The translations under genes and the position numbers were made by a program. This document shows, one piece after another, positions 1-7,544 of a stretch of 25,819 nt of DNA. The stretch is taken from positions 1-25,819 of IMG/VR virus record IMGVR_UViG_3300044636_000525; one strand, given 5' to 3'. Numbering within the stretch: position 1 is the stretch's first letter; every line of letters begins with the position of its first letter. The stretch is from a virus. Under the pieces are notes generated by a model. It was given only the letters and a program-made list of their open reading frames with translations, had not been told where the DNA came from and did no database searches.

Positions 1-193
1 ATCCGACCATTGTTAAATCATTCAGATCAGTGCTGGTAAGTCTTTGGCATCCCTTTCTAGGCTGTGCCACTCCACGCTGAAGCCTGATATTCTGTGCTGC
101 CTGCAATATACCAGCAGGCAAATTGCCAGGATCAAGCCTACTAGCAAAGCCAGTATAGCTGTTGTCGGATTCAGCTTGTGGTTGTGACGGCAT
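1..193 (-). CDS. Virion structural protein, N-terminal part (runs off window)
   Basis: Only the first 64 codons are in the window; the gene continues past position 1. The start is an ATG at 193-191 that shares one base with the TAA of the zinc-ribbon gene (TAATG junction), so it lies in the same late operon. The N-terminus contains a GFASRLDPGNLPAGILQAAQ segment followed by N-I-R-L-Q-R-G-V-A-Q-P-R-K-G. A leading 'F-x-x-R-L-x-P-x-x-L-P-x-G-x-x-x-x-x-x-N' plus a basic 'R-x-G' is common at the start of large phage tail or nozzle proteins, so a virion protein is likely by analogy. No domain can be assigned from this fragment. The boundary is certain on the start side only. Confidence 0.6.
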   Translation of the reverse strand, partial: MPSQPQAESDNSYTGFASRLDPGNLPAGILQAAQNIRLQRGVAQPRKGCQRLTSTDLNDLTMVG

Positions 194-450
194 TAAGAAA
201 TGAGCTTACTCAACTTGTCTACAATGCGCTGAAGATCGTCACGCAGCTCGATCATGCGCTCGTTGTGCATGTTTTCACCTTCTTCTTCGCCCATGTCATC
301 TTCATACTCACCTTCTTCTTCACCATAGCCGCATTCAGAGCAGCAGCCGTTCTCTTCCAAAGGAGACTCGCACTCAGGGCAGGACTTCTTTCTGGATCCC
401 ATAGGACTTCCAAGAATCATCAATAAAGTTTTAGCATCAGTTTTAGGCAT
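193..450 (-). CDS. Small zinc-ribbon protein with acidic tail
   Basis: An 85-aa protein. Residues 24-40 hold a CxxC...CxxC zinc ribbon (C24, C27, C37, C40; an extra C36). Then comes a very acidic stretch rich in E, D and G (about 42-60) and a C-terminal amphipathic helix with leucines and isoleucines at heptad-like spacing (about 63-85), which could be a short coiled coil. Together this suggests a small metal-binding protein that oligomerises or docks on a basic partner; the actual role is unknown. It sits just after the endolysin (4-base gap) and overlaps the next virion gene by one base, so it is translated from the late transcript. The family is not recognised. Confidence 0.8.
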   Translation of the reverse strand: MPKTDAKTLLMILGSPMGSRKKSCPECESPLEENGCCSECGYGEEEGEYEDDMGEEEGENMHNERMIELRDDLQRIVDKLSKLIS

Positions 451-454
451 ATAG

Positions 455-931
455 TTAGGCGATTAAAGATTGTCCTTTCCCCCGGCGAACACACAGGTCA
501 GCAAGAGCGTAAGGAGTATTGTACTCAAAATGAGGCGCATCATAAAGTTTCTTGAAGTTGCCGCCCCATCTAAGGTTGTGCTTTGCGCACAGCGTGGAGA
601 CGTGTTTATGCATAAGATCCGCTGTCCTTTTGTCAGCGGGTGTCCCGTCATCCATGTACACGTTACCTTTGAAAACTCCGCAGTCGATGGCAAGTCCGAA
701 GTTGTGCATGGATGAACCTGGCTTGGCGTTGGTGACGATTGGCCCAGGTGATGTGCGCCCCTTGGCGTATAGCACCGCTTGATCTTCCCAAGAGCGAAGA
801 CCAGAGATTGCTTTGTAATCCAAGCCTTCCTTCGCCACCAACTCTTTAGCTTCCAGCAAAAACTCCGTAAATGCATCCTGAACTTCAGGAAGCAGGCTCT
901 TAATGTGTTTTGCTGACCGCTCGTCAATCAC
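455..931 (-). CDS. Endolysin, M15-family L-alanyl-D-glutamate / D-Ala-D-Ala peptidase
   Basis: A 158-aa protein starting at GTG 931-929. The start is chosen because the GTG overlaps the stop of the small membrane protein upstream as GTGA; an ATG 35 codons further up would extend an out-of-family, tryptophan/arginine-rich peptide over that gene. The M15 (VanY/CwlK/Ply500-like) signature is complete: SGLRSWEDQAVLYAKGRT at 43-60, SxHxxGxAxD at 74-83 giving zinc ligands H76 and D83, and DAPHFEY at 131-137 giving H134 as third ligand and D131 as likely catalytic acid/base. The family cleaves peptide bonds in the peptidoglycan stem. There is no signal peptide, so it should need a holin, consistent with two small membrane proteins directly upstream. 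The length suits a bare catalytic domain with no separate wall-binding domain. Confidence 0.93.
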   Translation of the reverse strand: MIDERSAKHIKSLLPEVQDAFTEFLLEAKELVAKEGLDYKAISGLRSWEDQAVLYAKGRTSPGPIVTNAKPGSSMHNFGLAIDCGVFKGNVYMDDGTPADKRTADLMHKHVSTLCAKHNLRWGGNFKKLYDAPHFEYNTPYALADLCVRRGKGQSLIA

Positions 932-1083
932 CGTTTCTCGTTGCGGATAACGTCGATCGTTCCAAGGATGGTTAGCGCGGCGGCACCAACAGCATCGACG
1001 TGGCCAGTCTTTACGCCGAATCCAGCTAGAACCCATTTAAGAAGCCCGAGCCAAGTAGATGGTTGCTTGAGATACTCTTTCAT
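928..1083 (-). CDS. Small membrane protein, candidate holin
   Basis: A 51-aa protein from ATG 1083-1081 whose TGA overlaps the endolysin GTG (GTGA). The first half has a hydrophobic run around STWLGLLKWVLAGFG and the second half another around AVGAAALTILGTIDVI, separated by a short polar turn with K and H, then a basic/acidic tail RNEKR. Two short membrane segments with both ends charged, directly upstream of and coupled to an endolysin, is the usual arrangement for a class II-like holin. Holins are too divergent for sequence-only identification, so the role is inferred from context. The gene begins two codons after the preceding membrane-protein stop, in the same operon. Confidence 0.75.
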   Translation of the reverse strand: MKEYLKQPSTWLGLLKWVLAGFGVKTGHVDAVGAAALTILGTIDVIRNEKR

Positions 1084-1084
1084 A

Positions 1085-1264
1085 TTAGTCGTTGAGTTGA
1101 GCGATTCGTTCCCAAAGTTTGAGCCTGTCTTGCTCGCACTCGGAGATCTTCACTTCTAGTTTGTTTAGTTTACTGTGCAAATAATACAGCGCCAGCGCCA
1201 GCAAAGATACCGTCAGGCCTTGTTCAAATATGTGGTTCAAAACCTTTGTAATGAACTCGTCCAT
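1085..1264 (-). CDS. Membrane-anchored coiled-coil protein (holin or spanin-like)
   Basis: A 59-aa protein with one N-terminal membrane segment (about residues 15-30, GLTVSLLALALYYL) followed by a helical, charged tail to residue 59 with hydrophobic residues at heptad spacing and one cysteine. The topology N-in/C-out with a coiled-coil tail resembles short inner-membrane spanins and some small holins. Position between two phage-conserved basic proteins and the candidate holin places it in the lysis block. The start ATG follows AAGAAGTAAG, a moderate ribosome site lying over the previous gene's stop. A cell-lysis role is inferred from context, not from homology. Confidence 0.75.
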   Translation of the reverse strand: MDEFITKVLNHIFEQGLTVSLLALALYYLHSKLNKLEVKISECEQDRLKLWERIAQLND

Positions 1265-1266
1265 AC

Positions 1267-1413
1267 TTACTTCTTTTTAGCTGTCTTGGCTGATTGTCTA
1301 AATGCCTTTGCAGTTGGCGCACCCTTGCTGCCGGGTTTACGCATCTTCTCCTTGCTGCCAGCAGCGATCCGCTCGCGTTTGGCGTGGATGTTTGAGTAGA
1401 GTCCCTTCTTCAT
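1267..1413 (-). CDS. Small basic phage protein
   Basis: A 48-aa, lysine-rich protein beginning MKKGLYSNIHAKRERIAAG, then KMRKPGSKGAPTAKAF, ending in a lysine run. I recognise this as a short protein type that recurs in many phages near tail or lysis genes, with the 'GLYxNIHAKRxRIxAGSxEKMRKPGSKGAP' pattern; no function is established to my knowledge. High net positive charge suggests nucleic-acid or capsid-interior binding, but that is inference. A GGAAG ribosome site lies 10 bases before the ATG. It follows a similar small basic protein, so the two may act together. Confidence 0.85.
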   Translation of the reverse strand: MKKGLYSNIHAKRERIAAGSKEKMRKPGSKGAPTAKAFRQSAKTAKKK

Positions 1414-1417
1414 AAAG

Positions 1418-1678
1418 TTAGCACTTCCAGCGTCTCATGCTTGCCTTGGCCCGTTCAGCCGGGCCTTTGGCCTTGGCAACAACTCCAGCCATTCTAGCAC
1501 AGAATGACTTCTTGCGGCCAGCATCAGCCTTTGTCTTTGGGTTGGGGGCAGGAGCCTTGAGGTTGCTGCCCGTCTCGCGGTTGTACTTGGCGCGTCCTTT
1601 TGCCGTCAGCCCTGCGCCTTTAGACACGGGAAGCTTCTCGCCTCGGCCAACGGACAGGGAGGTGGATTTCTTTGGCAT
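1418..1678 (-). CDS. DUF6321-like small basic protein
   Basis: An 86-aa protein read from ATG 1678-1676. A longer reading frame continues upstream to 1858 but is discarded, because it overlaps the 3' end of the tail-fibre gene and encodes low-complexity glutamate-rich sequence antisense to none of the conserved part. The protein has the family pattern KSTSLSVGRGEKLPVSKGAG, then LTAKGRAKYNRETGSNLKAP, and a C-terminal RKKSFCARM...RRWKC. This matches the DUF6321 family of small basic proteins found in phages and some bacteria, function unknown. The start lies one base after the fibre-gene stop (TAATATG), so translation is probably coupled. Confidence 0.85.
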   Translation of the reverse strand: MPKKSTSLSVGRGEKLPVSKGAGLTAKGRAKYNRETGSNLKAPAPNPKTKADAGRKKSFCARMAGVVAKAKGPAERAKASMRRWKC

Positions 1679-1679
1679 A

Positions 1680-4394
1680 TTAGAAGTAGGTTGTAATAAT
1701 TGCTGCGCCGGACCCGCCATTTCCACCTGCTCCACTGTTGCCAACGCTATCAACAGATGCTGCCCCTCCGCCTCCCCCTCCTCCGGGGAATCCTCCATTT
1801 CCGCCATACCCTGAATCTCCAGTAACTGAAGAAGCTCCACTTCCGCCGCCGGATCCACCTACAGGGCCGCCACTCAATGGCAATGATGGCATATCAGTTC
1901 CATTTCCTCCGGCTGACGCTATTGCAGTAGGGCCGGGACTGCCAGCGGCTCCACCAGCGTAACCAAGCAAAATTACGCGCCCTCCACTTCCTCCAGCAGA
2001 GTTGACGTTTCCAGTAGTAACCCCAGCTCCTGATGCCCCACTTCCGGCTGCACTTGCCGCACAAGTTGACGCAGATCCACTAGGAGTGCCATTTACGCCC
2101 AGTGACCCACTTGCAGATGCGGATGCCCCGTTATTGCCACCATGTCCCCCTCCGCCACCAGACCCTTGCGAGGCTGTCCCGGCTGCTCCGGCTGCTCCTC
2201 CCGGTATAACTACATGCGTTCCAAACGATGTTTGACCACCAGCTCCTCCATTGCTTCCGTTAGTGCTATTAGCACTAGTGCTTGCTGCTCCAGTTCCTCC
2301 GCCGCCTATAGTTACAACTTCAGTTGCTCCAATGGCGCTTGCATCAAGCCAAAAATCAGCAATCTGTCCAGATCCGCCTCCCCCACCTCCGCAGCGCACA
2401 GTTCCTGCTGCTCCCTTTCTTCCAGATCCTCCACCTCCACCTCCAGACCAAAGTTGAACTCGCACAACCCGTGCTCCTGCTGGCTTTGAATAATTGGCAG
2501 TTCCAACAGTTGAAAATGTTTGAACATTTGGCGAACGGAAAGACACCAGCGATACAGCCGTAACCTGCCCGAGGTTGTTGACCGTCAACGATGGAATCTG
2601 CGAAGTGCTGCCGTAAGTTCCAGTCGGGTCGGGCGAAAGCGCAGCAATAGATAGCGTTCTGCTTGCTGAAAGATTGCCCCCTCCAGTAAGTCCTGTGCCA
2701 GCAGCAACACTCACCTCAGACATTGCCAGCTTACTTAGCGAGATGGCAGCATTAGTCGCAACATCTTCGTTGAGCAACTTCGATGCTGGAGACTGAAACA
2801 CGCCGTTAATGACCTTTACGAGGCCACTGCCACCAACAGATGGGACCGTAGTGTGAACGTGCGCAGGTTGCGTTGCGCCAAAGTTAAACGTAATCGTCCT
2901 GTTGTTCTGCGTCGCTTTCCCTAAGAACTGGATGTACAGACGGTCACTTGTTGAAACAGTAGTCTGCGGAATCACTACAGACGCGATGTACTGTGCAGTT
3001 ACCGTTGGATCGTAAATCGAGATGTCGTCTGAGGTGGCAAGCAGCGTAGCGGTTGTTCCGTCGTACTTAAATACCTTAAGCTGGACGATTGTCTGATTTG
3101 ACGTAGTTCCAGTTGAGGACGCCCAAAAGTTGAAGTCAAACAGCCCGGCTGGGATGGCTGTGATATTTGGGTCTAGGACATCAGTAACAAAGTGGACTAT
3201 TAGGTCATATCCAGTTGTAGACAAATCACCAGATGTATAGCTTGTGCCAGTTGTGTCGGCTGTGCGGCCAAGTTCTTTAACAATGGTTGGCGTTGTTGGC
3301 AGCCCGGTTGTTGGGGCATCTGCTGCCGTATTGTAGTTAAAGAAGAATACTTGTCCTCCACCACCAGAGCCGCCGTTTGGAATTGCTCCTGCAATCCAAG
3401 TGGATGTTGCCGTGTCGTACTGTAGCACCTGACCATCAAGTGGCGTCACGTTGGTGACTGCTTTGCCTTGCAGCTTCGCTACCGTTGGGTTTGGCAAGTT
3501 GCCGCTTAAGTCACCACCAGCCGCCTGCGTTGCAGACATGGCCCCAAGAGCCGTAAGAGCAGACACAGCATCCGTCGAGCCTGTCCCGCCTTTGCTGATG
3601 GCAATAACGTCGCTAGTGGCTACAGCTCCAATCGAACCGGGAGTGATAGCAGAAATCTGCGCAGAGGTGAGCGACTGAACCTGTGCACTGTTTAATCCTC
3701 CTGCTGTTGGCATAACAGGCTCCCATACACCGTTATATGTCAAAACAGATCCAACTTGCGGATTTGTTGGCAGCACATTGATCCCTTGGATTTTAACAGC
3801 GTTTGCAGCAGCTTCAGCCCAATTAATAGCATTTGGAGGCGTGTTGTTAATATTGTTGTTTGTCAGTGAAACGTAAACTTCCGCTCCAGAAGAAACAATA
3901 TCTCCAATTGAATATACTTTAGTGCTTTCGTACTTCTGTCCAGCACCCAACCCATTGCCAAGGGCTGTAATCTGCGCTGAAGTTAACGCTTCAACCTGTG
4001 CACTGTTGGTAAATGCTGCCAACTGCGAGGTAAATGCAATACCCTGAATATCAGTAGTGGTAGCAAAGCCGGAAAGTTGTGAAGTGGTTGCAAATCCAGA
4101 GGCTGCATCGGTGGACAGTGCGCCAATAGAAGCAGGAGTAATTGCAGCAATTTGTGCCGACGTGATTGCTTCAACCTGTGCCGTGTTTGTAAGCCCGCTA
4201 ATTTGGCCAGTAGTTGCAAATCCAGACAGTTGAGCTGTCGTAGCAAGGCCGGAGATCTGGCTGGTAGTTGCTAGTCCAGCGACTACAAGCGATTTGGTTG
4301 CAGTCTTGGTTGTGCCGCCTTGGTTGAGAACAACGATATCAGCCGGGTTAACAACGGCTGCTGAAGGAAGTGCAGAGATTTTGATGTCGGCCAT
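1680..4394 (-). CDS. Tail fibre protein with C-terminal polyglycine domain
   Basis: A 904-aa fibre. The N-terminus (MADIKISALPSAAVVNPADIVVLNQGG) matches the particle-attachment start of the 592-aa fibre further right. Residues about 38-175 are short degenerate repeats of the form TTSQISGLA / NSAQVEALTSAQI. The middle (about 340-520) looks like a beta-rich structural domain. Around 565-640 there is an 'AGTGLTGGG...RTLSI...TYGS...SLTVNNLGQVT' unit shared with the 592-aa fibre. From about 640 to the end the chain is dominated by glycine, with G-runs separated by short polar or hydrophobic stretches after a 'PAGARVVRVQLW' strand, as in Gly_rich_2-type domains. Polyglycine tips of this sort bind receptors in some phages (for example the S16 gp38 adhesin). 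There is no Shine-Dalgarno sequence before ATG. Confidence 0.9.
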   Translation of the reverse strand: MADIKISALPSAAVVNPADIVVLNQGGTTKTATKSLVVAGLATTSQISGLATTAQLSGFATTGQISGLTNTAQVEAITSAQIAAITPASIGALSTDAASGFATTSQLSGFATTTDIQGIAFTSQLAAFTNSAQVEALTSAQITALGNGLGAGQKYESTKVYSIGDIVSSGAEVYVSLTNNNINNTPPNAINWAEAAANAVKIQGINVLPTNPQVGSVLTYNGVWEPVMPTAGGLNSAQVQSLTSAQISAITPGSIGAVATSDVIAISKGGTGSTDAVSALTALGAMSATQAAGGDLSGNLPNPTVAKLQGKAVTNVTPLDGQVLQYDTATSTWIAGAIPNGGSGGGGQVFFFNYNTAADAPTTGLPTTPTIVKELGRTADTTGTSYTSGDLSTTGYDLIVHFVTDVLDPNITAIPAGLFDFNFWASSTGTTSNQTIVQLKVFKYDGTTATLLATSDDISIYDPTVTAQYIASVVIPQTTVSTSDRLYIQFLGKATQNNRTITFNFGATQPAHVHTTVPSVGGSGLVKVINGVFQSPASKLLNEDVATNAAISLSKLAMSEVSVAAGTGLTGGGNLSASRTLSIAALSPDPTGTYGSTSQIPSLTVNNLGQVTAVSLVSFRSPNVQTFSTVGTANYSKPAGARVVRVQLWSGGGGGGSGRKGAAGTVRCGGGGGGSGQIADFWLDASAIGATEVVTIGGGGTGAASTSANSTNGSNGGAGGQTSFGTHVVIPGGAAGAAGTASQGSGGGGGHGGNNGASASASGSLGVNGTPSGSASTCAASAAGSGASGAGVTTGNVNSAGGSGGRVILLGYAGGAAGSPGPTAIASAGGNGTDMPSLPLSGGPVGGSGGGSGASSVTGDSGYGGNGGFPGGGGGGGAASVDSVGNSGAGGNGGSGAAIITTYF

Positions 4395-4398
4395 ACAA

Positions 4399-4737
4399 TT
4401 AACTAATTAAAACCCAAGAAACAGAAGATTCATCCCAGCTATACCTATTCCCGTCAGATGGATATGCCACAGGCGGCTGCCAAGTGCAAGTCTGTTCATC
4501 TAACAACCAAGATGGATGCGGCTGGGGCGCATAAAAAGCGTCACGCACTTCATCGTACACGAATCCAATGCCAGCGTAATTCTTGCGAAGTGGACGACCT
4601 TCTGGGTGTTGGCCTCCGTAAGTGTTGTAACTTGTTTGAATCCAAGTTCCAGGCAACACGCCAAGATCAATAAAGTCTTGTTCAGCAACAATGACTTGCT
4701 TGACTATGCCATCTTCAACTTGAGCAAAGTGACTCAT
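4399..4737 (-). CDS. Fibre-associated small protein
   Basis: A 112-aa protein beginning MSHFAQVEDGIVKQVIVAEQ. The pattern 'HFAxVxDGIVxxVIVAxQ...LPGTWIQTSYNTYGGQH...LRKNYAGIGFxYD...FYAPQPxPSWxLD...CxWxPPVxYP' is one I recognise from a small protein that recurs beside tail-fibre genes of cyanophages, pelagiphages and other marine phages. Many tryptophans, tyrosines and prolines suggest a compact beta domain, perhaps a fibre connector or tip. Its ATG overlaps the stop of the glycine-rich protein upstream (ATGA), and it is followed 4 bases later by the 904-aa fibre, so the three are made together. Biochemical function is not established. Confidence 0.85.
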   Translation of the reverse strand: MSHFAQVEDGIVKQVIVAEQDFIDLGVLPGTWIQTSYNTYGGQHPEGRPLRKNYAGIGFVYDEVRDAFYAPQPHPSWLLDEQTCTWQPPVAYPSDGNRYSWDESSVSWVLIS

Positions 4738-5549
4738 AATAACGAAAATTGCCCTGAAGTTATAAACTCTTTAACGCTAGAAAATCCAGCTAGCGTGTAT
4801 GTATTAACTGTTCCAGAAATAAGATTAAACGTAAAATCCTGTGGAACATATATAATTACTGCACCAGATCCTCCAGAAATTTGATCGCCATTCGCAGGCG
4901 CATCTCCGCCATCTCCAGTATTTCCGGCTCCCGGTCCGTTCCCTGAAATGCCTCCTCCATTTCCACCAGTTGCATATGTTTTACCTATATTAGATATATA
5001 TCCAGTTCCGCCTAATCCTGAATTGGAAGCAGTTGCGTTCTGTCCTACGCTAAAATATCCCCCTCCGCCGCCTGCGTAAACATTAGTTGAAGTAGCGCCG
5101 CCATTATTTCCTTGTCCTGGTGTTCCGGCTGCGCCTAGCGTATTAAACCTTTGAGCTCCTGCAACAAGCGAATTAGAAGATTCCCCACCTCCAGATCCTC
5201 CTGTTCTTGCTTGATTGTTTGTAGTACCATTTCCTCCACCGCCTCCACCACCTATTGCAGTATAAGTACTTACGCTTGTAATTACAGAATTTGCACCATT
5301 CTGCCCTGCCGCCAATCTAAGTCCTCCCGCTCCGCCGCCTCCTACCGTAACAGTAATTGGTGAATTTCTTAAAAATTGAATGTTATTTTGAATTAAAACG
5401 CCGCCAGCTCCACCACCTCCAGCCGGAGCAAATGGGTCGCTATTAAATCCAGATCCCCCAGAAGCTGCTCCACCAGCAATTAGTACGGCATTAAAATTTA
5501 ATTCAATAGGTTTTTTGCAAAAAAAGTTATTTTTACAAGCAAGTAACAT
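4734..5549 (-). CDS. Glycine-rich receptor-binding-type protein
   Basis: A 271-aa protein. After a short N-terminus with two cysteines it reads LNFNAVLIAGGAASGGSG and continues as glycine runs of four to seven residues interrupted by polar spacers, to about residue 225. A C-terminal 'SGGSGAVIIYVPQDFTF...GFSSVKEFITSGQFSLL' closes the domain; ending in 'GGSGxVIIxxP' and a short F/G-rich strand is typical of phage glycine-rich fibre domains. There is no catalytic motif. It lies between the 592-aa fibre and the 112-aa fibre-associated protein and probably forms a separate adhesin. The coding sequence is clearly more AT-rich than the capsid genes, which hints at separate acquisition. Confidence 0.85.
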   Translation of the reverse strand: MLLACKNNFFCKKPIELNFNAVLIAGGAASGGSGFNSDPFAPAGGGGAGGVLIQNNIQFLRNSPITVTVGGGGAGGLRLAAGQNGANSVITSVSTYTAIGGGGGGGNGTTNNQARTGGSGGGESSNSLVAGAQRFNTLGAAGTPGQGNNGGATSTNVYAGGGGGYFSVGQNATASNSGLGGTGYISNIGKTYATGGNGGGISGNGPGAGNTGDGGDAPANGDQISGGSGAVIIYVPQDFTFNLISGTVNTYTLAGFSSVKEFITSGQFSLL

Positions 5550-5552
5550 ATT

Positions 5553-7331
5553 TTAATAAACAAAATTTTGAATAAATGAACCATACCAATATACTCCGTC
5601 AGAAGTAAACGAAAGTATATCCATTCTTCCTACTGCCGCTGTAATAGTTGGAGCCGTTCCGTTGGGCCATCTTACTCCTGTAAATGTAGCAGTTGTGGCA
5701 GTTCCAGAAACTGGCTGTCTAAGGTACACCGCAAACGACTTTCCAACTCCAACTGCTGGCATTGTGAATGTGCATGGCGTAGCGGATGTCAGCGTTGCCG
5801 TAATAACCGTGCCTGCCGTAATTGCCAGCGTTGCTGCTGCTCCAACCGTTCCCTGCGCAACAGTGCCTTCTGTATAGCCGACAATTGTAGGTCCAGTAAT
5901 CGTTGGAGATGTAGCAAATACGCTAGCTCCACTACCAGTCTCGTCAGTTAATGCTGCGGCCAAGTTTGCGCTTGTTGGCGTTTGTAAAAATGTAGATACG
6001 TTAGTTCCAAGCGAACTTACTTGAGTAACGCTAATCCCAGTTACTTGCGCAGAGGTAATCCCAGATGAAACTTGCGCTGCGGAAATGCCAGAAATCTGAG
6101 AAGACGCAAGAACTGAGATCCTATCAGAACTTAGTGTACCAGTGATGATGTTCCCAGCGTTTGTAGTGTCGCTTGTTGCGGACGCCGCCAGCCCGCTAAC
6201 AGAAGCAGCGGAAATTGCAATTAAAGCCTCTGTGGCCCCAGTAAGTACGCCATTTGCGTCTACAGTAAACTGAGCTACACGCTCGGGATGACCATAAGAA
6301 CCAGAAACCACACCGCTCGGGGAAAGTGATTGTATTGCCTGCGTTTCAAGTGCAGTCACTCGACCATAAGTATCCACGGTGATAACCGCAGATTGCGTGC
6401 TTGATCCTGCCGTGATTGCAGCAACGCCAGTCGTAGACAACTCAAGTTGCAGTGCGCCAGAGTAAGTTACAGGACTGCTTGAGATAGCCAGCGTGCTAGA
6501 CGTTGCTCCGACAGAAACAACTGTGCCGCCAGCACTGCCAGAAATTGGAATATTTGTAGCGTTAGTAATCCTACCTTTAGAGTCTACAATAAATTGCCCA
6601 ACAAAAACATCTGATCCATAAGTTCCAGCAACCACTGAGGTAGTAGCAAGTCTGTTTGGATCAAGTGTGCCAACAGTTAAATCGCTGGCGTTGTTGCCGG
6701 GAAGCGGAGTGACATTTGCAATTGATGTTACTCGTCCTTTATCGTCAACCGTCAAAACAGGAATTTGTGTCGAGCTGCCAAACGTACCAGCCGATACGCC
6801 GCTTGTTTGAAGCGCAAAAGTTCTATTGGCAACAAGCGTGCCACCTCCCACAAGACCCGTGCCTGCACTAAATGTGATTGCGCTTAGTTGTGCGGTCGTG
6901 AGTGCTTGAACTTGATCGCTATTCTGAAATGGTGCAAGTTGACTTGTTAGGGCATACGCAGATAACTGCGTTGTTACCAAAGATGGCACCACAGCAGAGG
7001 TAATCCCGCCAAGTGCATCCAGTGCAGCAACTGCTGTAGTAGCTCCTGTGCCACCCTGCACAATCGAAGCTGGGGCGCTCGAAGTAAGCGCAGGCTGTGC
7101 GCCAAGCGCGGCAACCGCAGATGTAGCGTCCACTGATCCTGTCCCACCAAGCGAAACTGGAACAACAGGCAGCCTGGCTACACCAAGAGTGCCGCTGACA
7201 ATCTCTGATGCGTCGAGTGTTTTAACCTGCGAGACTTCACACTTTTTAGTGTCGCCATCTTGAACAAGTACAAGTGTGTCTGTTAAGCCAACCGTTGAGG
7301 CTGCTGGTAAGTCTGTAATTCTGATACCCAT
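5553..7331 (-). CDS. Tail fibre protein with repeated beta units
   Basis: A 592-aa fibre. The N-terminus (MGIRITDLPAASTVGLTDTL) parallels that of the 904-aa fibre, so both probably attach to the same site type. Two 'SLGGTGSVDATSAVAALGA' / 'GGTGATTAVAALDALGG' units are near residues 60-110. Between about 180 and 375 there are four degenerate repeats of a unit with G-(T/S)-(F/Y)-G...VxxFxVDxxGRVT, for example IPVLTVDDKGRVTSI and VGQFIVDSKGRITNA. Serine/alanine-rich segments with 'SxxQISGISAAQVSSGIT' follow. The C-terminal about 90 residues form a different domain ending WYGSFIQNFVY. Its repeats suggest a trimeric beta-structured shaft. No Shine-Dalgarno sequence precedes the ATG. Confidence 0.88.
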   Translation of the reverse strand: MGIRITDLPAASTVGLTDTLVLVQDGDTKKCEVSQVKTLDASEIVSGTLGVARLPVVPVSLGGTGSVDATSAVAALGAQPALTSSAPASIVQGGTGATTAVAALDALGGITSAVVPSLVTTQLSAYALTSQLAPFQNSDQVQALTTAQLSAITFSAGTGLVGGGTLVANRTFALQTSGVSAGTFGSSTQIPVLTVDDKGRVTSIANVTPLPGNNASDLTVGTLDPNRLATTSVVAGTYGSDVFVGQFIVDSKGRITNATNIPISGSAGGTVVSVGATSSTLAISSSPVTYSGALQLELSTTGVAAITAGSSTQSAVITVDTYGRVTALETQAIQSLSPSGVVSGSYGHPERVAQFTVDANGVLTGATEALIAISAASVSGLAASATSDTTNAGNIITGTLSSDRISVLASSQISGISAAQVSSGITSAQVTGISVTQVSSLGTNVSTFLQTPTSANLAAALTDETGSGASVFATSPTITGPTIVGYTEGTVAQGTVGAAATLAITAGTVITATLTSATPCTFTMPAVGVGKSFAVYLRQPVSGTATTATFTGVRWPNGTAPTITAAVGRMDILSFTSDGVYWYGSFIQNFVY

Positions 7332-7333
7332 AA

Positions 7334-7543
7334 TTAACCAGTGGTGATGCGTTCGCTTGCTTCGTTGTTAAGATAGTCTCCTGTTTCAGTCAATATTCGA
7401 TCTTCTAATACAGGAGCTGGATTGTACGCTTGTTTACGAAATCTAAAAGTGTGTTTATTGCCTTTTACTCCAATGCGAGCAACTACCTTCACTCCCGGCG
7501 CGGCTTCAGTTCCGTTTCTTCGTGTAAGAAATTTGCCAATCAT
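7334..7543 (-). CDS. Small basic hypothetical protein
   Basis: A 69-aa protein, basic in the first half (MIGKFLTRRNGTEAAPGVKV) with KGNKHTFRFRKQAYNP in the middle and an acidic end. I do not recognise the family. It is bounded by 1-2 bases from both neighbours, the 403-aa virion protein upstream and the 592-aa fibre downstream, which supports that it is translated and structural or assembly related. There is no signal peptide, membrane segment or metal motif. It could be a small head-tail or fibre adaptor, but nothing in the sequence proves it. Confidence 0.7.
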   Translation of the reverse strand: MIGKFLTRRNGTEAAPGVKVVARIGVKGNKHTFRFRKQAYNPAPVLEDRILTETGDYLNNEASERITTG

Positions 7544-7544
7544 A

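Noticed and set aside
932-1036. N-terminal extension of the endolysin to an upstream ATG
   Set aside because: It overlaps the membrane-protein gene and adds Trp/Arg/Cys-rich sequence unlike M15 proteins; the GTG with GTGA overlap fits better.
1679-1858. N-terminal extension of the DUF6321-like gene
   Set aside because: It lies inside the 904-aa fibre gene and encodes a glutamate-rich shadow; the family start MPKKSTSLSVG is at 1678.
1437-2489. Proline- and serine-rich plus-strand frames opposite the glycine-rich fibre domain
   Set aside because: Antisense of GGN glycine codons reads as NCC, giving proline- and serine-rich shadows.
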